Source of the DNA: Nymphaea colorata
Taxonomy: Eukaryota > Streptophyta > Magnoliopsida > Nymphaeales > Nymphaeaceae
Direction of reading: 5' to 3'
DNA: 64,000 nt
Assembly (NCBI RefSeq): GCF_008831285.2
Contig: NC_045144.1
Location: forward strand, 16,789,858-16,853,857
The position numbers were made by a program, and so were the translations under genes. The notes below the pieces were generated by a model. It did not search any database. It had not been told where the DNA came from and was given only the letters and a program-made list of their open reading frames with translations. Shown here one piece after another: positions 22,972 to 40,746 of this stretch. How positions within the stretch are numbered: position 1 is the first letter of the stretch; every line of letters starts with the position of its first letter.

Positions 22972-23930
22972 AGCTAGCTATATCCGAAAATCAACATCCT
23001 TTAGATACCGTTTGGTTGTAACAACAACTGTTCCTAAAACATTTATTCTTGTTAAAATGTTGGAAGAATAAAGAGTTATTGTCCATATAAATAGTTGTAA
23101 TTTTGTCCAGCATTTGTTTATAAAGAGAAATTTTTTAAATTGTCTTAGTCTGTTATTTGTTTAAATAACTAGAACGACAAGTTGAACACATGTTATGCAA
23201 TTTTCTATTCTCTTTCTCTCTCTAAAACACATGACAAAATAAATGAAAAGCATACGAAATAATAAAATAAAGTAAACTTTCTTCACTTCATGGAAGGGCC
23301 CTGTACCATACCTGATTTTTTGAGATAACTGGCCGAGGATGAGATTTCCAAATCAACTAATCCTTACCATTTCTCAAATCAGTATTGCAGCAGAGGAAAG
23401 AAGAGCTTATTTACTCATTATATTGATGAAATGCGAGTCATATCAGAGGGGAATTTTCTAGATCATACCCCATCATTTTGCAAAGTAGTAGAAACAGTAA
23501 GTTATTTGTATATAATTAAATGTTGCGATGACATTGCTGACAACTGAGAAAGAAGATAACACAAAACTAAACTAATGTAATGGAGCCGATATCATTTTCA
23601 AATTTTACTCCACATGCTTAGATATATAGGACGTTTCAATTCTATCAGATGCCTTAAAACTAAAAAAATTATTGTTAGAAAGCAGTCATTATACTGTCAT
23701 TGGCAACAACTTATTGTGTAGCGATTGTTGATGGTGGCTTTAACAACCATCGCAGCAATGAATATTTCAAACTTTAGTCATCTAGCATCCAGAAGCATTG
23801 ACCTTTCTTTTATATATATATGTAAACAAAATGGCGTACGTTGGTCATTTTGTAAAAAAAAAAAAATTCAACTTTTCTTACATAAGAGAAAAATTAGTGA
23901 ACAAAATAGAAAAAAAAACAAGAACAATAA
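22972..23930. other. Intergenic between the STIG1 array and GDSL A
   Basis: AT-rich, no gene seen. It contains poly-A runs at 23857-23867 and 23910-23918. Confidence 0.4.
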
Positions 23931-23932
23931 CC

Positions 23933-23981
23933 ATGCACCGACTACGTGGGCAGAAATGGTGTGCCCATGCAGTCGGTGCAT
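23933..23981. other. Strong inverted repeat (hairpin) upstream of GDSL A
   Basis: ATGCACCGACT at the left is the exact reverse complement of AGTCGGTGCAT at the right (11 bp). Inside it TGGGCA pairs with TGCCCA, leaving a short loop. It sits about 310 bp before the GDSL A start codon. It could be a tiny transposon relic or a transcribed hairpin. Confidence 0.6.
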
Positions 23982-24292
23982 TTTACTTAGATGCACCAGT
24001 TGATTTGTATGGCTCAAAATCCGAGCATCAAAAGACGGATCTGAGCTCCAAATAAGGATCTGACCCGCATTTCACGCTCGAATAACGGGCAGCAGGTTTC
24101 ACCTTTTGCGACCTGTCAGGATCTCTTTCCCTACTTGATAATCAGATCTCTTTGACGCTTGAAGAAGGCTAGCACAAGGACTCACCTTTGATTAGACCCG
24201 TCTCTTTCTTCTGTCCCTCCTTCATCACACACACTCCCTCTCTCTTTTACAGACATTTTGCAGTGTGTTCGAATCGTTTTCCGGTATCAAGA

Positions 24293-29507
<5,215 letters not shown>

Positions 29508-29509
29508 AT

Positions 29510-32317
29510 TTGGCATTGATCTCCACTCCCCATTTTTGTTTTGTGAATCTGTGATTTTTAGCGTGTAGAAGCGAATTAAATGCTGAGTTTTTAACATCCA
29601 GTTTCAATGTTTTTAGAACTTTAGATGAAATTATTTTGCTGATCATATAGATACTCTTCATGCCTGTTTCGGGAATAATGAAACTACCAATTATGTTCTT
29701 TTCACTGCAGATTATGTTTTCCTAGTTATAAAATTTTGGAATTCTCGAGATATCCACTCACACTACATAAGAAGCCATTGATTCCCGTGCAATGAGAATG
29801 CTGCCAAATATGTGGCATCATGTCTCTGGCATCCCATGAATGGGAAGAACGGCTCTGTTTGATCATTAACAGATCTCCACAAACGTTCTGTTGTTTACAT
29901 TAATAACTAATAAGCGATCATTCAAAAAATGTGCAGATTCCATAGATGATTGATCAAGTTCCGTGAATGAAAAACACCTTATAAACTTGGCCTACAAGTA
30001 CAAATTATGTGTACACAGCATAAAGAAGGTCAAAAGTGACTCAAAACCAAGATGAAGCACGGTACATGAATTGTACCAATCTCCATAAATAACAGATGAA
30101 TATATGAAGTGTATTTTGAGATTTGCAAACAAAAACGTTTAAATATTAGGCCTTTCTGTGTCTCCGACTCTCCTGGATGGATGGTTAAGCTGATATAAAT
30201 ATTAATGGAATGAGACACACACAAATGGTAGGAATAAGAACTTAGGTCCGGTCTTCGTAATGAAGAATACATAATTTTTCGAGTTACAGTGGATGTATTC
30301 ATTCTTTATGGCTTTGTCGTAAGAATAGAAACTTGAAATTTTCGTTTTATAGTAAAAAGGTATGCATACAATTTGTTTTAATATTAGAATACTTATAAAA
30401 AACTTCAGAAGTGTTTTTTTCTATATGTAGGAAATATATACATGCATCGTAATTGAACAGATTAACCATGTAGTAGTTCGTATGAAGTGCATCGTGCAAA
30501 TAGCACGCAACGATCCCTTTTGGAAAAAAAGAAAAGATCAATGTGTTGTAATATCCGGATGGATTTGATGACACACGCAACGTGTATATTCTGGTCAATG
30601 GGGGCTTTGAACTAGCTTGTTCATATACAATGCACCTTTGGAGTAGAAAATGGCTGCTAGTCTGAAGACAATTTCCAATTAATGTACATTCATGCGGCAG
30701 ATATATTCTTGGACAAAAAACAAATGGTACTTTGTTTGGACTTGTAAGGTCCTCTAGAGGTTGTTTGGTAGTATAGGTATTCTGTGAGTATCCCATGAAT
30801 CTATCTATCTTAAAAGTTTAAGTAAATTCATGGAATACTAGAACTAATGTTTCATGAATTTAACCTAATTCATAGAATGATTCATGAGACACTTAGAGAG
30901 TGTGTTCCTGCTGCCAAACAACTATAGAATTCCACCAAGCACATTAAATTCTCAACCTTCTCCTAGTCATCCTTGTTATGATAAATATCAAATGTTTGTC
31001 TATTTGTATAAATCTTCTCATTCATCTTGGCAAAAATTGCATAAAAAAACTTATTGACTATGAATGATGGTAGTTGAACCGACTTTTTCTAATGAGACGA
31101 TCTCCAAATACAAAATTAATATATTTCTACTTGGAGTAATTTGAGATCAAAATAGTCCCCCAGATGTTAAGCATTAAGATATTTTATTGCCTGATCAATT
31201 TCTTGATTATAAATGTGAATTAACATGGCATTCATCTATTGGCTAACAATCGGAAATCAAGTTCTAACGTATTCACTGAAAATGAAAACATTTTGGAAGT
31301 ATTTGCCTTGTCCAGGCCAATTAGCCGAGTTGTGATGGGTTCGACACATATAGACAAGAAAAAGATTTATCCCAGCTCCTCATTCCTCATACGAGCCTGA
31401 AATGTAGAATCATCTGAAAGCATATAGTTTTTTATCAAATGTAGCTTCTGGGTGAAATTCTCCCTCTGAGCCTTAAATCTGATCCATTTACATGTAAAGT
31501 GAAATCCACCAAACTTTGTAGCATTTGATTCAAGTTATTAACGTTTTGTGATCAAATACAAATAAACGGCTCATGCACGCCTACATTCATGTAGAAAGAA
31601 AGGAAGAGATCGGGGGACGGAGATCCACTCTTCTACCATTTTTAAAACTGAGGTTCCATTTTTCTTGTCATAAATAAATTGTCAGCCGTGAGGATTCAAT
31701 GTGAAGAAAGACAAAAAGATTCGTTAGAACGTACACCTAATTTGACTTACCAAGTAATATTATTACACCGTCACCATGCCGCATGTTTTATAATCTGTAC
31801 CATTTCACATTTGCTTGCCAAATAAAATTGTAGATCCCTCACAGTATCTAAAACTGGAATTGTTTAAACCATAGTAACAAAAAATTTGCCATTTAAAACT
31901 CCAAAACGTTATTTGTAACTATGGTTTAAACACCAGGTAAAGCCAAAACAGGGATATTTCTTTTGACAACTCCTTTAGACAATGCCAATCTGAATAACAT
32001 GACCATACCGCAACCCTAGCTGGTCACACAAGTGGACTAGTGAAAGCTCGGTTGTCATTTTGATTTTCATGGGCACTATTTATTTGAACTACAAATGGTG
32101 GATGCGCTGCAATCTGATTGATAGGTATCTGCTCCCTGCCAATGTGCCAAAGCAGCCCTGCATCCTGAAAGCAAGAAGAAAGGAAGACTGCTTTGGCCAC
32201 TTCAGGATATATCTCTCCCCAATCCTATAAAGCCCCAACAATGCATAGATGGATTTCCAAGTCAGGAGTCCAAATATCCTAATTAAGTTCTTACTTTTCA
32301 TTCTTCTCCTGTTAAGA
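29510..32317. other. Downstream of GDSL A, no intact gene
   Basis: 29600-30300 is diverged but alignable with 44400-44900 downstream of GDSL B (for example gttataaaattttggaatt), so it is part of the duplicated module. The ORFs seen are short and unsupported. Confidence 0.5.
30759..30923. mobile_element. MITE with GGTTGTTTGG-type terminal inverted repeats
   Basis: Left end GGTTGTTTGGTAG, right end CTGCCAAACAACT (11 of 13 paired). The interior 'tcccatgaatctatct' recurs at 34180-34200 and 45900-46300. The TIR resembles PIF/Harbinger (Tourist) MITEs, but no clear TSD is visible. Confidence 0.55.
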
Positions 32318-32622
32318 ATGAGGTATCCTGTGATGTGCTTATGATGATTACTTGGTCATAAATCTTATTGCTTTGGAAGGTCTATTCTTGGCCAAGCAAA
32401 TTATGATATGTACAAGTATCATATCAAGTCGAGAGCTTCTTGTGCAGTCTCTAGATGATTAACATGGTGACCAGCAGACACTGTGCCCCCTTGATTGCGG
32501 ACATAAGTGCAAGTATCAGGAGACATGTGGCGGAGAATGTGTGGATCTCTTTCACAACAATAATCAGCGTGGAAGCTGCCACAACAACTGCATGCTCTTA
32601 TGGGATGTGAAATTACGCATAG
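32318..32622 (+). pseudogene. STIG1-like pseudogene, full-length but broken
   Basis: The ATG context aagaATGAGG and the following bases align with the STIG1 signal-peptide start, but stops follow at once. 'gccaagcaaattatgat' matches the QANYG spacer. From about 32499 a frame gives CGHKCKY and ETCGGECVDL as in the cysteine domain. One half of a CC pair is lost, a deletion removes the NWKHCGRC region, and a frame change near the end turns the CSYGM..NYA tail out of frame. It lies between GDSL A and X8 gene 1. Confidence 0.8.
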
Positions 32623-32629
32623 AAGTAAC

Positions 32630-34497
32630 TTTTGCCCTTGTGTAACTTGGAAAGATGAAAGGCTTTAATTTTGTGTTACTCATTCTTTTGTCTTTGTTGC
32701 GAGATGTTTGAGATATTGCTTCATGCTGTTGATGCAATTGTATCATACGTTCATGCATAGCATGATGTTGTGCATATGTCTATGAGGGGTTTAGAGCAAG
32801 AATTTTCAGAGTATCAACTCTCTTTACTGTAAAATGAGACAAATGCATAAGTTAAAACATAGCGAAGGTGACATTGTAAAACATCAAAAGCATGTTGGGG
32901 TTGGGTGAAAGGTTCAACTCTCTTTTGTGCTGTTTATCCAAAAAGATATTTTGCAAAGATTTACTAGTGAGAATATATAGACTAACACGGCGTGCATTCC
33001 ATTATTATCATTTATTCAATACTTCAGATAACTGCAATTAAGCAACACTTTATTATATGCAGTCTCGGTGGGCATGGTATTACTTTAGCTGGATGATCTA
33101 GCCAATGCCTGCTGTTTTATCTTCACTGCAAATAAATTTCAGATCTACGTGTCCCATGCAGGATATTTTTTCTACCTTCAAATTACCATTTGCCCACAAT
33201 TCCAGAAACACTTCTTGTTAATTTTCTAATAAAAACGACGTATTTTTTGAAAACTGACAAATGAGTAGCCTAAAGTCCGGGTGAGCAAGGGTTATTAATC
33301 ACACAGCCCGAAAAAGGCCCGAATGCTCCCCATTCTCCCTGCCTTCGGGGTCTTGAGCTGCGTCGGTATCAGCGATAGCAACGGTGCACCCTTCAGCTTG
33401 AATGCCACGCCCTACCGCCTTAGAGCGACCTAAAAAAGGTAGTTACTGTTTTCCTTTTTTTTTTTAGTTAAAAGAAATCACTTCATTCACTTATTTGACA
33501 GTTAATTTTCAGGTGTGCTTTTTTGAAAATGTGGTTAAATGGTACGCTCGAAAATGAAAATTCCCTCGATATAGCCATTCTAATTATCGGGTTACATGCC
33601 CGGTTATATGCATGCGATCATGCAAAAGCGTTACTTCAAGTTCCAAATCTAACACAACAAGATCCACTGATTTTGTCAGATCTGGTACCCAAATTCCCAT
33701 AAATATTGTTAGATTTGGGCTTAAATCCGGCTGAATCTGGGCAAGTAAATTTCAATCCAATTAGGTAATGATTCTTCCCATTATAAATATCATTTACAAG
33801 CTAAGATAGTAAGTTAAGCTGGTCAAATTTCAAAAAAAAAATTAATAAAACGTAATTTTCGTAGTCACATTACATGAAACATTTCTTGTACTACTGTTCA
33901 TTTGTCTATTTTTATGCACGATCTCATCCATCTCAGCATGATGATCAGATTTTATAATCTGATTGCACATTTGTAATGTGGGTATTAAATTTTCTCGCCG
34001 ATCGAATGCGATCAACTATGCGAAATTAGGTGTCCCACCTTTTTGAAATTAGATTTGAAATTGAGATCAAAGCTTTTAGACCAAGTATTTTTGCTCACGC
34101 ATTTGGTAACAGAAATGCTGCATTTTCTACAATGTAGTGTTCCTGAAGAGATGTTTTGGAAATATAAATATTTTATAAGTGTCCTATGAATCTATCTCAA
34201 AACATTCGACCAAATTAATGAAGCATTAGTTTTTAGTTTTTCACCAAAATGCCCCAATCTTTGGGCAGATTCATTGGATACTCATACTGTCCTCGCTACC
34301 AAAGAACCCTTAGATACATTTCAAAAAATAGACACATTTATAAAAAATGCATTTCGTAAAACACTACATTCATCTTACCAGATGCCCTCTAGATCTTGCT
34401 CGTCGGGATGCGAATACCAAAGGAAAAAGACTACAGTTAGTGGTTTTACAAGGAAAATGAGTAAGTCTACAAGTTCAATTTTCAAGAAATTTCATTA
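32630..34497. other. Intergenic, no gene seen
   Basis: AT-rich. 33298-33435 is a more GC-rich island without a usable reading frame. 34140-34310 carries words of the MITE at 30759. Confidence 0.4.
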
Positions 34498-34745
34498 AGG
34501 GGCCGTTTGATTACTACATATTTGAGATCCATACACCTGAAGTAGATCTAGAATGAAATATTTTTGTTCATGTGATAAAAGATCCATGTCAGAATCTATG
34601 GTTCATCAAATTAAGAATTTTAGGTCAAACCTAAAATCTACACTTGAAATACTTATTTTACTCATTTTAAATTAAAAAAATGCGAATTAAATCGAAAAGG
34701 AGGAGGAGGTCTGATTTTAAATCTACGGTTCTTTGAATCAACACA
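34498..34745. repeat. Third copy of the STIG1-promoter MITE-like element
   Basis: Starts 'ggccgtttgattac' and ends 'ttttaaatctacggttct', like 871-1107 and 18830-19025. This shows that the element is dispersed and is not a STIG1 regulatory block. Confidence 0.5.
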
Positions 34746-34769
34746 AAGGAACATAGTAATCGAGTCATG

Positions 34770-35085
34770 GGCTCGTAGTTTGGTAAAAAAAGCAGGTGAA
34801 CATATATGGTGAAGGACAAGGGATATATTTCATGATATATCTTAAACATGAAAATTTCATCATTTTTTTTTCCTTAAAAGTTTATTAAAACAGATCAAGT
34901 AGTTACATCTAAAGACATAAGAACTGGTGCTCGCACCTTCACATACATCCAAAACTATCATCATTAGACCATGCGCTGTCGTATAGCCATGAGAGGCTAA
35001 GGTCCTTCCTCCCCTACTAAGATCTTGACAATGGCTGGTCCCATTGAGTGAGTTGCGTTTATTAGGGTAGTACAAACAATATATA
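34770..35085. repeat. Spacer block shared by the GDSL-X8 modules
   Basis: Words gaaggacaagggata, tttattaaaacag, aaagacataagaactggtgc and tagaccatgc occur in the same order at 46370-46555, and in more diverged form at 55395-55555. It marks three copies of one duplicated spacer, each a few kb upstream of an X8 gene. Confidence 0.65.
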
Positions 35086-35135
35086 CACCCATAAAATGAA
35101 GTTGGGAGTTGGTGTATTTTAAAATTTTTTAAAAA

Positions 35136-35252
<117 letters not shown>

Positions 35253-35341
35253 TACTTTAAATTTTTTCACAAACTGTTTTATTCTTATAAAAAAAGATTT
35301 TCTTTTTACTAATCAAACGACATTTTGATCATTATCACTAG

Positions 35342-35663
35342 AGGGTAAGGCTGGACCGTCGGGTACTCAGTCGAGTACCCGACGGGTACCCAGTACTCGG
35401 CCCGAGTCGGGCCTGGCTCGAGCCAAAAAATGAATCAAGCCGGCCTGGCTGAGCCCAATTCGACCCAATACCTGATAAGATTTTTTTTTAGTACATATTT
35501 TATTGATTTATATATATAATTATAATATTTATATTATATATATGTTTTTAATTTAATTCGCCTCGCGCTTGGGTTTTAGATGTCATGCCAGGCCCGGGCT
35601 CGGTTTTCCCGTTTCAAGTGTCCTTATCGGGCTGGGCTGGCCCATGCCCAAGCTTACTAAAAC
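35342..35663. mobile_element. hAT-like MITE, 322 bp, 8-bp TSD
   Basis: Flanked by ATCACTAG at 35334-35341 and 35664-35671. The ends have 'gggtaaggctgg' and 'catgcccaagcttac', and the subterminal parts are rich in gggtacc and cggg words. The AT-rich centre resembles that of 54815-55050. Confidence 0.75.
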
Positions 35664-36122
35664 ATCACTAGAATGTGCATATAATATAGCCAGCTTCGGA
35701 AGTTGTCAAGTTGATCCCCGAAAATAAAAGGAATAAGTGGGTATGAGAAAATGACTTTAAAAAGTTGGAACCCGTTGAATTTGAAAAATGTCTAAAAAGG
35801 TAAATGTCAACAGAGGAAAATACTGAAATCTCCGTCCTTCGTTCTTCAAGATTTAAGCGTCGTGAATTCGGGCCGGTGATATTGAGTATTGCTGCCTTCT
35901 GACGGCATGTTCGTCCCTTTGGAACTTAATATTCCTTACTTTTCTCGCCCGACTTCCGTGCCTGCTTCCTTCCTCACCGGCTGCGTCTGGAGAGATGCCT
36001 TCCTTTTGTGTTCGTTTTAATTGAGGCAATGTTTTAGAAGTGGGTTCTTGAGCCCAATCGGCAGGGTTGCCACTCAATTGGTTGTGAACCACTCAAAAAA
36101 TATTTTTAATAAATGGTACCCC

Positions 36123-36140
36123 AAATAAATAAATAAATAA

Positions 36141-36172
<32 letters not shown>
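36123..36172. repeat. (AAAT)n(TA)n microsatellite
   Basis: About six AAAT units followed by about 13 TA units. Another TA run is at 36371-36404. Confidence 0.9.
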
Positions 36173-36175
<3 letters not shown>

Positions 36176-36367
36176 TGAAACATAATAAAATATTGCAAGA
36201 GACTTTTGAAGATTATATGTGATGCCCTTGGATCAGCGACCAATAATCAATTTGCCACCAATTACATTAGAATTGGCAGATTTTGATAACATCTGTTTGG
36301 GGGCTTCTCTATTTAAAGATTGTTATATTTGCCTTTGTGAGGAGCAAATTGCTATGTGTCACTCAAT

Positions 36368-36414
<47 letters not shown>

Positions 36415-36629
36415 GAAATAATTGAATTGTCACTTTGATTTTTTAGAATCAATCCATCATGACAGATAATTAAGAGAAAAACAAAGGAAAAGTGATAGAC
36501 AGTGTGGTTACCTAGTATTAGTTCATACATTTTTTCCCCTTATTTTTATCTCAACTATTTAAGATAAACAACTGCTCTTAGTTCAATAGTTGAGTGATTT
36601 TGGATAGTTAGAATCATTATTCTCTCTCA

Positions 36630-36737
<108 letters not shown>

Positions 36738-37204
36738 TCTCTACCATTTGAGTTACTCAACTATCTAATTAAAGTCGATTGATCCAACATGATAATTGAT
36801 AGATAATTAAAAGAAAATAAAAAAAAAAGATCTAATATTAATTGGTACATCTTTTCTAGTTTTTTTCCCAAAATTGATAGAGTAGTATAAAAATAAATGA
36901 AAATTCAAGGGCATATTTACAATATCTTAATGCCCTTTTTTTTATTTGAGAACACAAAATGTTGGAAAAGCATAAGGAATATAAACTGACAAATTGAAAG
37001 AATCGACCATGAAGCGGAAGCCAATTATTTGCAGTGAAGCAGGGTTAAATGGAATGCTGAGCTTCCTACAGGTGAGAAACAATTTCTGTAAGCTTTCCCT
37101 TCGTTAGGAGAAGGGTCAAATTTCGAGCTTCTAGGAAAAACGTGATTCCTATACAGTGACCTAAGGTTAGGTGCCTTCTTTGTACTGTTTTGAAAATTTT
37201 CCTC

Positions 37205-37212
37205 TATAAATA
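37205..37212 (+). promoter_or_regulatory. TATA box of X8 gene 1
   Basis: TATAAATA in the context cctcTATAAATAgagacgc, 83 bp before the ATG. The same context occurs at 58958 for gene 3 and, altered, at 49747 for gene 2. Confidence 0.75.
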
Positions 37213-37287
37213 GAGACGCTGCCCACTCACTCTCACTTGCAAGAGCCACCACCTGAACATCAGTCTTTCTTCTTCTGCTCGAGTAAT

Positions 37288-38520
37288 ATGGCATCTAGAG
37301 TGACCATGACTCTCTTGGCCATTCTTCTTCTCATCTTCTTCTCGACTTACGGTATTGCTCTCCTACTATTTATTCCTTCGTACCTTACATTATATATCGT
37401 TCCCTTTTTTGTCTCTCCTGGCCCAATTTTGGGTACTGCCTGTGGTTTTCTGCTAAGTTTGTCGATGTATCATGTAAATTGCGAATATCTTTTCACGTTA
37501 GTTTCAGTCTTCATGAATAATTTCTCATTTTGTTTTCATGATCGACAATTTTTCAGGCCCATTCGTGAAGGCGGTAAATGGGCAGGTACTGTTCTACATC
37601 CTGCGATGCTAATTTGGTTTCTACATGAAGTTCTTCCAGTAAACTACCCTTGCATTTTATCATAACCTGAACAATTACGGAGTTCGCCTTATAATTCACA
37701 AGGTGGCAGAAGTGCTGATGGAATATTGAACTTCCATTTGCCGTCTCTTCTTCTGCTGCAGAATTTGGTGCTGTGACCTCCTAATCCAGTATTCCATACT
37801 GTCTGCCTCCTTTTTCCTTTTTTCGCGGATCCCAATTTGAGTAGAATCAAGAATGAGTTCTGATCATTTGTCTTGCTTCTTCTAAGTCCCTTGTTTGATT
37901 CCTATTCATCTTGACTATTTTACACTTAAAAGGAGAACTGTAACATAGCTTGTTTCTACATGTACCAAAATCTTATCATCTGAAAAGACAAAGTTGCTGA
38001 AAAGCTGCTAATGTTGTATTTATTCATCGTTGTGAACAGAACAATACCTGGTGCATAGCAAGGCCCTCTACTGAAGAAACTGTGCTTCAAAACAACATTG
38101 ATTTCGCGTGCTCCAATGGCGTCGACTGCAGCGTGCTGGCTCCAGGGCAGAGGTGCTCTCTCCCGAACACCAGACTCAACCATGCCTCCGTTGTCATGAA
38201 CCTCTACTACAGTGCCAATGGCAGGCAACCCTACACTTGTAGCTTTGGCAATTCTGGCCTCATCACCATTGTAGACCCAAGTAATATTTCTTGCTCCCCT
38301 TAGATATAGACACACACACACACACACAGAACAAAGAAGCAGACCAACATTTAATGTCAGTCTCTTAGTTGACTACTTCTTTATGGAAAGTAAAGTTCTT
38401 ATTCCGGAAGTTACAAAATTTTGTTCCTTTTTCACTCACACCCTTTCCCAAAAAGAGTTAACTAGCAGAAACTAATGCAGTTCCTGTTTTGCAGGCTATG
38501 GCAGCTGCGTCTTTCCGTAG
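37288..38520 (+). CDS. Short secreted X8-domain protein, gene 1 (4 exons, 119 aa)
   Basis: Exons 37288-37351, 37557-37585, 38040-38280 and 38495-38520 (total 360 nt, all GT-AG). Signal peptide about residues 1-21, then almost only an X8 (CBM43-type) domain: TWC, FACSNGVDC, RCSLP, NHASVVMNLYY, YTCSF and a final YGSCVFP give six cysteines for three disulfides. X8 domains bind beta-1,3-glucan (callose); domain-only members include the pollen allergen Ole e 10 group. No C-terminal hydrophobic tail is present, so it is probably a free wall protein, not GPI-anchored. The last exon of 26 nt supplies the sixth cysteine. The exon structure is identical in genes 2 and 3. Confidence 0.9.
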
Positions 38521-38524
38521 ACAT

Positions 38525-39440
38525 GCTACAGCTGGAAAAAATACAAAGCGGAATCTTCCATGAATAATGTTTGATTGTGGTGCCGCAGCAGCCGCTGCTG
38601 CTATGTGGTCATTTTTAGGATAGGTCGATGTGTGATAGCTTTGCCGTTCAATTTTCAATTCCCAGTGTAGCTTAGTGTTGTTGCTCAGACTTGCTTGTGC
38701 TTGGTCAAAGCAATACATGTTGCAGAAAATAATTTTTTGATTTCAACTGCTAGCTGCAGTCAGCAGATGTCTGAAAACCTCTCTCTCTCTCTCTCTCTCT
38801 CTCTTGGCTTTAAGTTGTTTAGCTAGCAAAGTTTCAGGATACATTTCCTTTATGAAGGATGTGGCAATTCAAGCTCAAAATTACTTATACGAGCAACTGT
38901 TCAAGAAACTATACACCATAAAGAAAAAAAATTATATAGACAATTATAAAGAGTTTTTTCATTCCTGAAGAATATGCAAATCTGGAGGATGACTTCTCCG
39001 TTCTAAACATCAACGCTGATTTTGTCCAATGCTTTTGACCACACCATCCACATTTTGTGCATGATCTTCTTTTAACAGAGGCTTGTGATACCGTTAGTTG
39101 CCAAGATACTTAAGAACAAACATATTTTAAGAATAATTTGGCCCCTTCAACTCGAAACTTACATAATTGAGCACCCGAACTTAAAACTTAAAACTCTGCC
39201 ACTGCTAGCAGCAGAGTCAACGTTATTGGGCCGGGAACAGAAAACAATATTATGACTGCCAATAATGAAACCTGATATTCGACTGACTTTTTCATGGAGA
39301 AAAGGGCGGGCATAGTCATCACTTTAGGTTCCATTCTCTGGCACTGCATTTCACCATTAAAACCTCACATGCCACTTACTACTCTCCGTCACTCCGTGTC
39401 GGACCAAAAAAGTTATCATCCAGTAAGGAATTTAAAGAGG
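38525..39440. other. Downstream of X8 gene 1, no gene
   Basis: 38560-39010 matches 51340-51690 downstream of X8 gene 2 (gcagcagccg..gctgctat, gcaaatctggaggatgact). A TC run is at 38781-38802. Confidence 0.55.
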
Positions 39441-39985
39441 CATAGTCCTGGATAATATGATGGAATCCTGGATTTCCAAGACGCTGTCCTGTAAATCTGT
39501 CGCATTGCAACTTTTCTCTTACTTTCATATTAATTTTACTCACTTCATGAATATGAATCTAGCATTTCATCAACTTTGAAATGATTGGTACAGTAGTAAA
39601 CCTTAAGAAATGATCCCATGTATCAAAATGTGCAGAATATGCCAAATCGCAACTCTTCTAAAAATCCGAAGTTTGCCGTCCAACTGCCTCTTCTTTCACA
39701 CAGCCTGCCAAACTTGAGCTTCCAATGATATATATAATATGTGTGTGTGTGTATGTATGTAGATGCAGTTCGCAATTAAAATAAGTTGGGTCCTATACAG
39801 TCTGTTTGCTTGAGATTCAATCACCTATAAATTTCCTCACAGAAGTGGATGAATTGGAAAGTCAAAGATCTAAAAACCTTCATATATCACCTCCTCTTTC
39901 TCTTTGAATTAGGAAACTGAGGTACTCTCAGGTACTCTCTGCTTATAATACTCTACTTTTTGGTCATATGCTTTATAGGTTCAAG
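39440..39985 (+). pseudogene. STIG1-like relic: promoter and start of the signal peptide
   Basis: The upstream words (aactttgaaatgattggta, gtcaaagatctaaaaacc, ttcatatatc) match the STIG1 5' region. The start codon is CTG (aaaCTGAGG) and a short 'ggtactctc' duplication follows. 'tttggtcatatgctttatagg' matches the signal-peptide end, and homology stops at about 39985. It lies just upstream of GDSL B. Confidence 0.7.
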
Positions 39986-40746
39986 TCGATCAGGTGATCG
40001 GACTCACCTACTTTAGAGCACCACACGTGAATAACCATATCTAACCCTGCTTGAGTTGAGGTCCTCTCCATATCTAATCCTTGTTGAAATGGTTCTAGTC
40101 TGGGACTAGACAGAGGTCCCGTTCAACCAATAAAGATAGAAGAAGGTCGTATTTTCAATTATGACAAGCTCCATGTAAGCGGAAGAGGCTAGAGGTGCAA
40201 TTAATAAGAAGTGAATGGCCCCTGACAGAAAGCATGGCTAACCTTGAAGACTGCAGATTATTAGCCTCTTCAGTTGACAGCTCAAAATTTTGAATAACTA
40301 GAAGGCATAAAACATAATTTTATAGAAAGATTAAATAATTAATACCCAACCTAATCAGCCAAAAAAAAAGAGAGTCACGTAGTAGATAAGATGTATAAAT
40401 AGGCCATGCTTCCATCACTTCAAAAAAATAATCGTGCAACTAAATTTAAATAACAGGACTCATACAATCGAAATCTGTTTTACAGTATCTCTCCCTCTAT
40501 ATATTTAGCTCTCAAGGACCTGTTACGTTCATTTGGTATCTCACTCCGTCTCTCTGTCTCTATCTCTCTCTCTTACAGCCACCTGCAACTACATTGCCAT
40601 GTCTAAAATCCTAATTACTTTTATAGCATCGTTCCCCATTTTTATTAATTAGCTGCCCAGCCTTCAAGTTCCTAAGTTCACTTGGAATCTCTCTCTCTCT
40701 ATACCATCTTACTATGCGTTTTCAACATTTTTCTGTATCAAGAAAG

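Noticed and set aside
24188-24292. Upstream in-frame start for GDSL A (35 extra residues)
   Set aside because: The extension does not look like a signal peptide start, and gene B supports the inner ATG; the region is probably 5' leader.
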